Shown here one piece after another: positions 43,266 through 44,225 of a stretch of DNA of 44,225 bases. Below the pieces are notes generated by a model. The model worked only from the letters and a program-made list of their open reading frames with translations. It did not search any database and had not been told where the DNA came from. How positions within the stretch are numbered: the stretch's first letter is position 1; each line of letters opens with the position of its first letter. The position numbers and the translations under genes were made by a program. The stretch lies in contig JBBHKE010003103.1 in the NCBI GenBank assembly GCA_037447655.1, forward strand, positions 64,001 to 108,225, given 5' to 3'. The DNA is from Zygnema cylindricum (Eukaryota; Streptophyta; Zygnematophyceae; Zygnematales; Zygnemataceae).

Positions 43266-43661
43266 AGTGTTGGGTATCGGGTAGTTTCATATCGCGATAA
43301 TTTCGATATTCGATATATCGAATATCGATCGAGCAGATTCCTTGATATATCGTACCGGGACCAACATAAATTATCGCGATATATATCGCAAAAATTGCGT
43401 ATCCGTACAATCAGAGTACGGAAAATCGTACGAAAAGCGTACAGATAATCCCCCCCCCCCCCCCCCCCCACTTAGCGCTCGGGGGGGGGGGTTAATTTTT
43501 TTTTTTTTTTTAATTTTCATTTTCGATATATCGTCGATACGATATATTGCCGATATATCGGCGATATATCCCGATAATTTGGTTTTCGATATATCGATTA
43601 TCGGGTACCTGAAATTCGATATATATCGAATATCGGCAAAAGGTCCTCGATACCCAACACT
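43266..43661. mobile_element. Foldback TIR element of CGATATATCG words with C20/G11 core
   Basis: The left end AGTGTTGGGTATCG and the right end CGATACCCAACACT are exact inverses. Both arms are packed with CGATAT and TATCGAATATCG palindromes, so large parts can self-pair. The centre has 20 C (43450-43469), the 11-base spacer ACTTAGCGCTC, and 11 G (43481-43491), which could close as a G-C stem. A reliable target duplication was not found. No coding capacity. Confidence 0.8.
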
Positions 43662-44225
43662 ACTCAACGGTATACTGCTTCGCGCGGAGAGCAAACAGCG
43701 GCAGACGGCCGGTACAGGTCGAAACGAGGAGACTGGCGGAGGGTCGAGAAGAGAAACGCTGGTCGCAGGATAACCTCGCGAAGACTCCCGCGGATGCTGT
43801 TTCGACACATTTCGAATCGGCCCGCGAAGACGTCTCCGGGCTAGATATACCTGTCTTAGTTGGCGGTGTACGACATCTCGCTGGAGGACGCAAATGGATA
43901 AATAGGCAGTCTAGCGACGACCGATGTTAAAGCGCTTCATTTTTTCAAATTTAATGTGAAAACCACAACCAATTATTCCCTTAAAAAAATGAATGAAATA
44001 AAACACTAAAAAAACAAAAATGTTACCGTTACACTAATACTCCGACCCCATCGCCGATACGATTTTATATGATAGTTTATCACTTAGGTCGTCTAATCCT
44101 CATTACCGATACTATTAATTTAATCAGTCTGTTTATTAGTCTAATTAGTCGAATTAAATTAATCTCTCTCCAAATTTATTACAATACAATAAAATACAAT
44201 ATTATATAATAAGATATAATATAAA
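43662..44225. other. Intergenic, window end
   Basis: A GC-richer stretch to about 43920 with an ATAAATAG word at 43900, then strongly AT-rich DNA to the end (TAATATAAA). No supportable gene in the part visible. Confidence 0.45.

Overview
The window is nuclear DNA of a green plant (streptophyte). It is AT-rich, its genes carry GT-AG introns, most of the remaining sequence is transposon-derived, and there is an interstitial plant-type telomere motif. The strongest evidence is an eight-exon minus-strand gene (17196-23529) that I could join exon by exon. It encodes a plastid parvulin-rhodanese fusion protein of the STR12 type, known from plants. The species cannot be named from the sequence alone.

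Layout. 1-5983: transposon debris (TIR elements at 971-1666 and 3447-4221, a purine-rich tract at 1857-2435) and no convincing gene. 5984-15000: the gene-dense part. It holds a seven-helix membrane protein (minus, two exons), a head-to-head neighbour encoding a small lysine-rich nucleolar protein of the LLP/DUF2423 type (plus, two exons), a plus-strand ORF with an apparent frameshift (13116-13636), and an intronless alpha-helical ARM-like gene (minus). 15000-23600: the STR12-type gene, with a 49-bp-arm foldback just beyond its stop codon. 23600-30190: a 33-bp minisatellite hit twice by the same hAT family at the same 8-bp target, followed by a second hAT-like family with the first family nested in it. 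30300-32300: a plus-strand gene of unknown function with at least two coding exons. 33900-38750: three consecutive TIR elements with related ends (TAA or TTA target duplications in two of them), themselves hosts to nested elements. 40139-40619: a miniature LTR retrotransposon (TRIM) whose LTRs contain a tRNA-like cloverleaf with A and B boxes. 43266-43661: a foldback element built on CGATATATCG words with a C20/G11 core.

The recognisable genes are unrelated housekeeping-type genes and do not form a pathway. The most unusual object is the TRIM, which combines a Pol II TATA box with a Pol III-type tRNA promoter in one LTR. The clearest evolutionary record is the minisatellite/hAT cluster directly upstream of the STR12-type gene.
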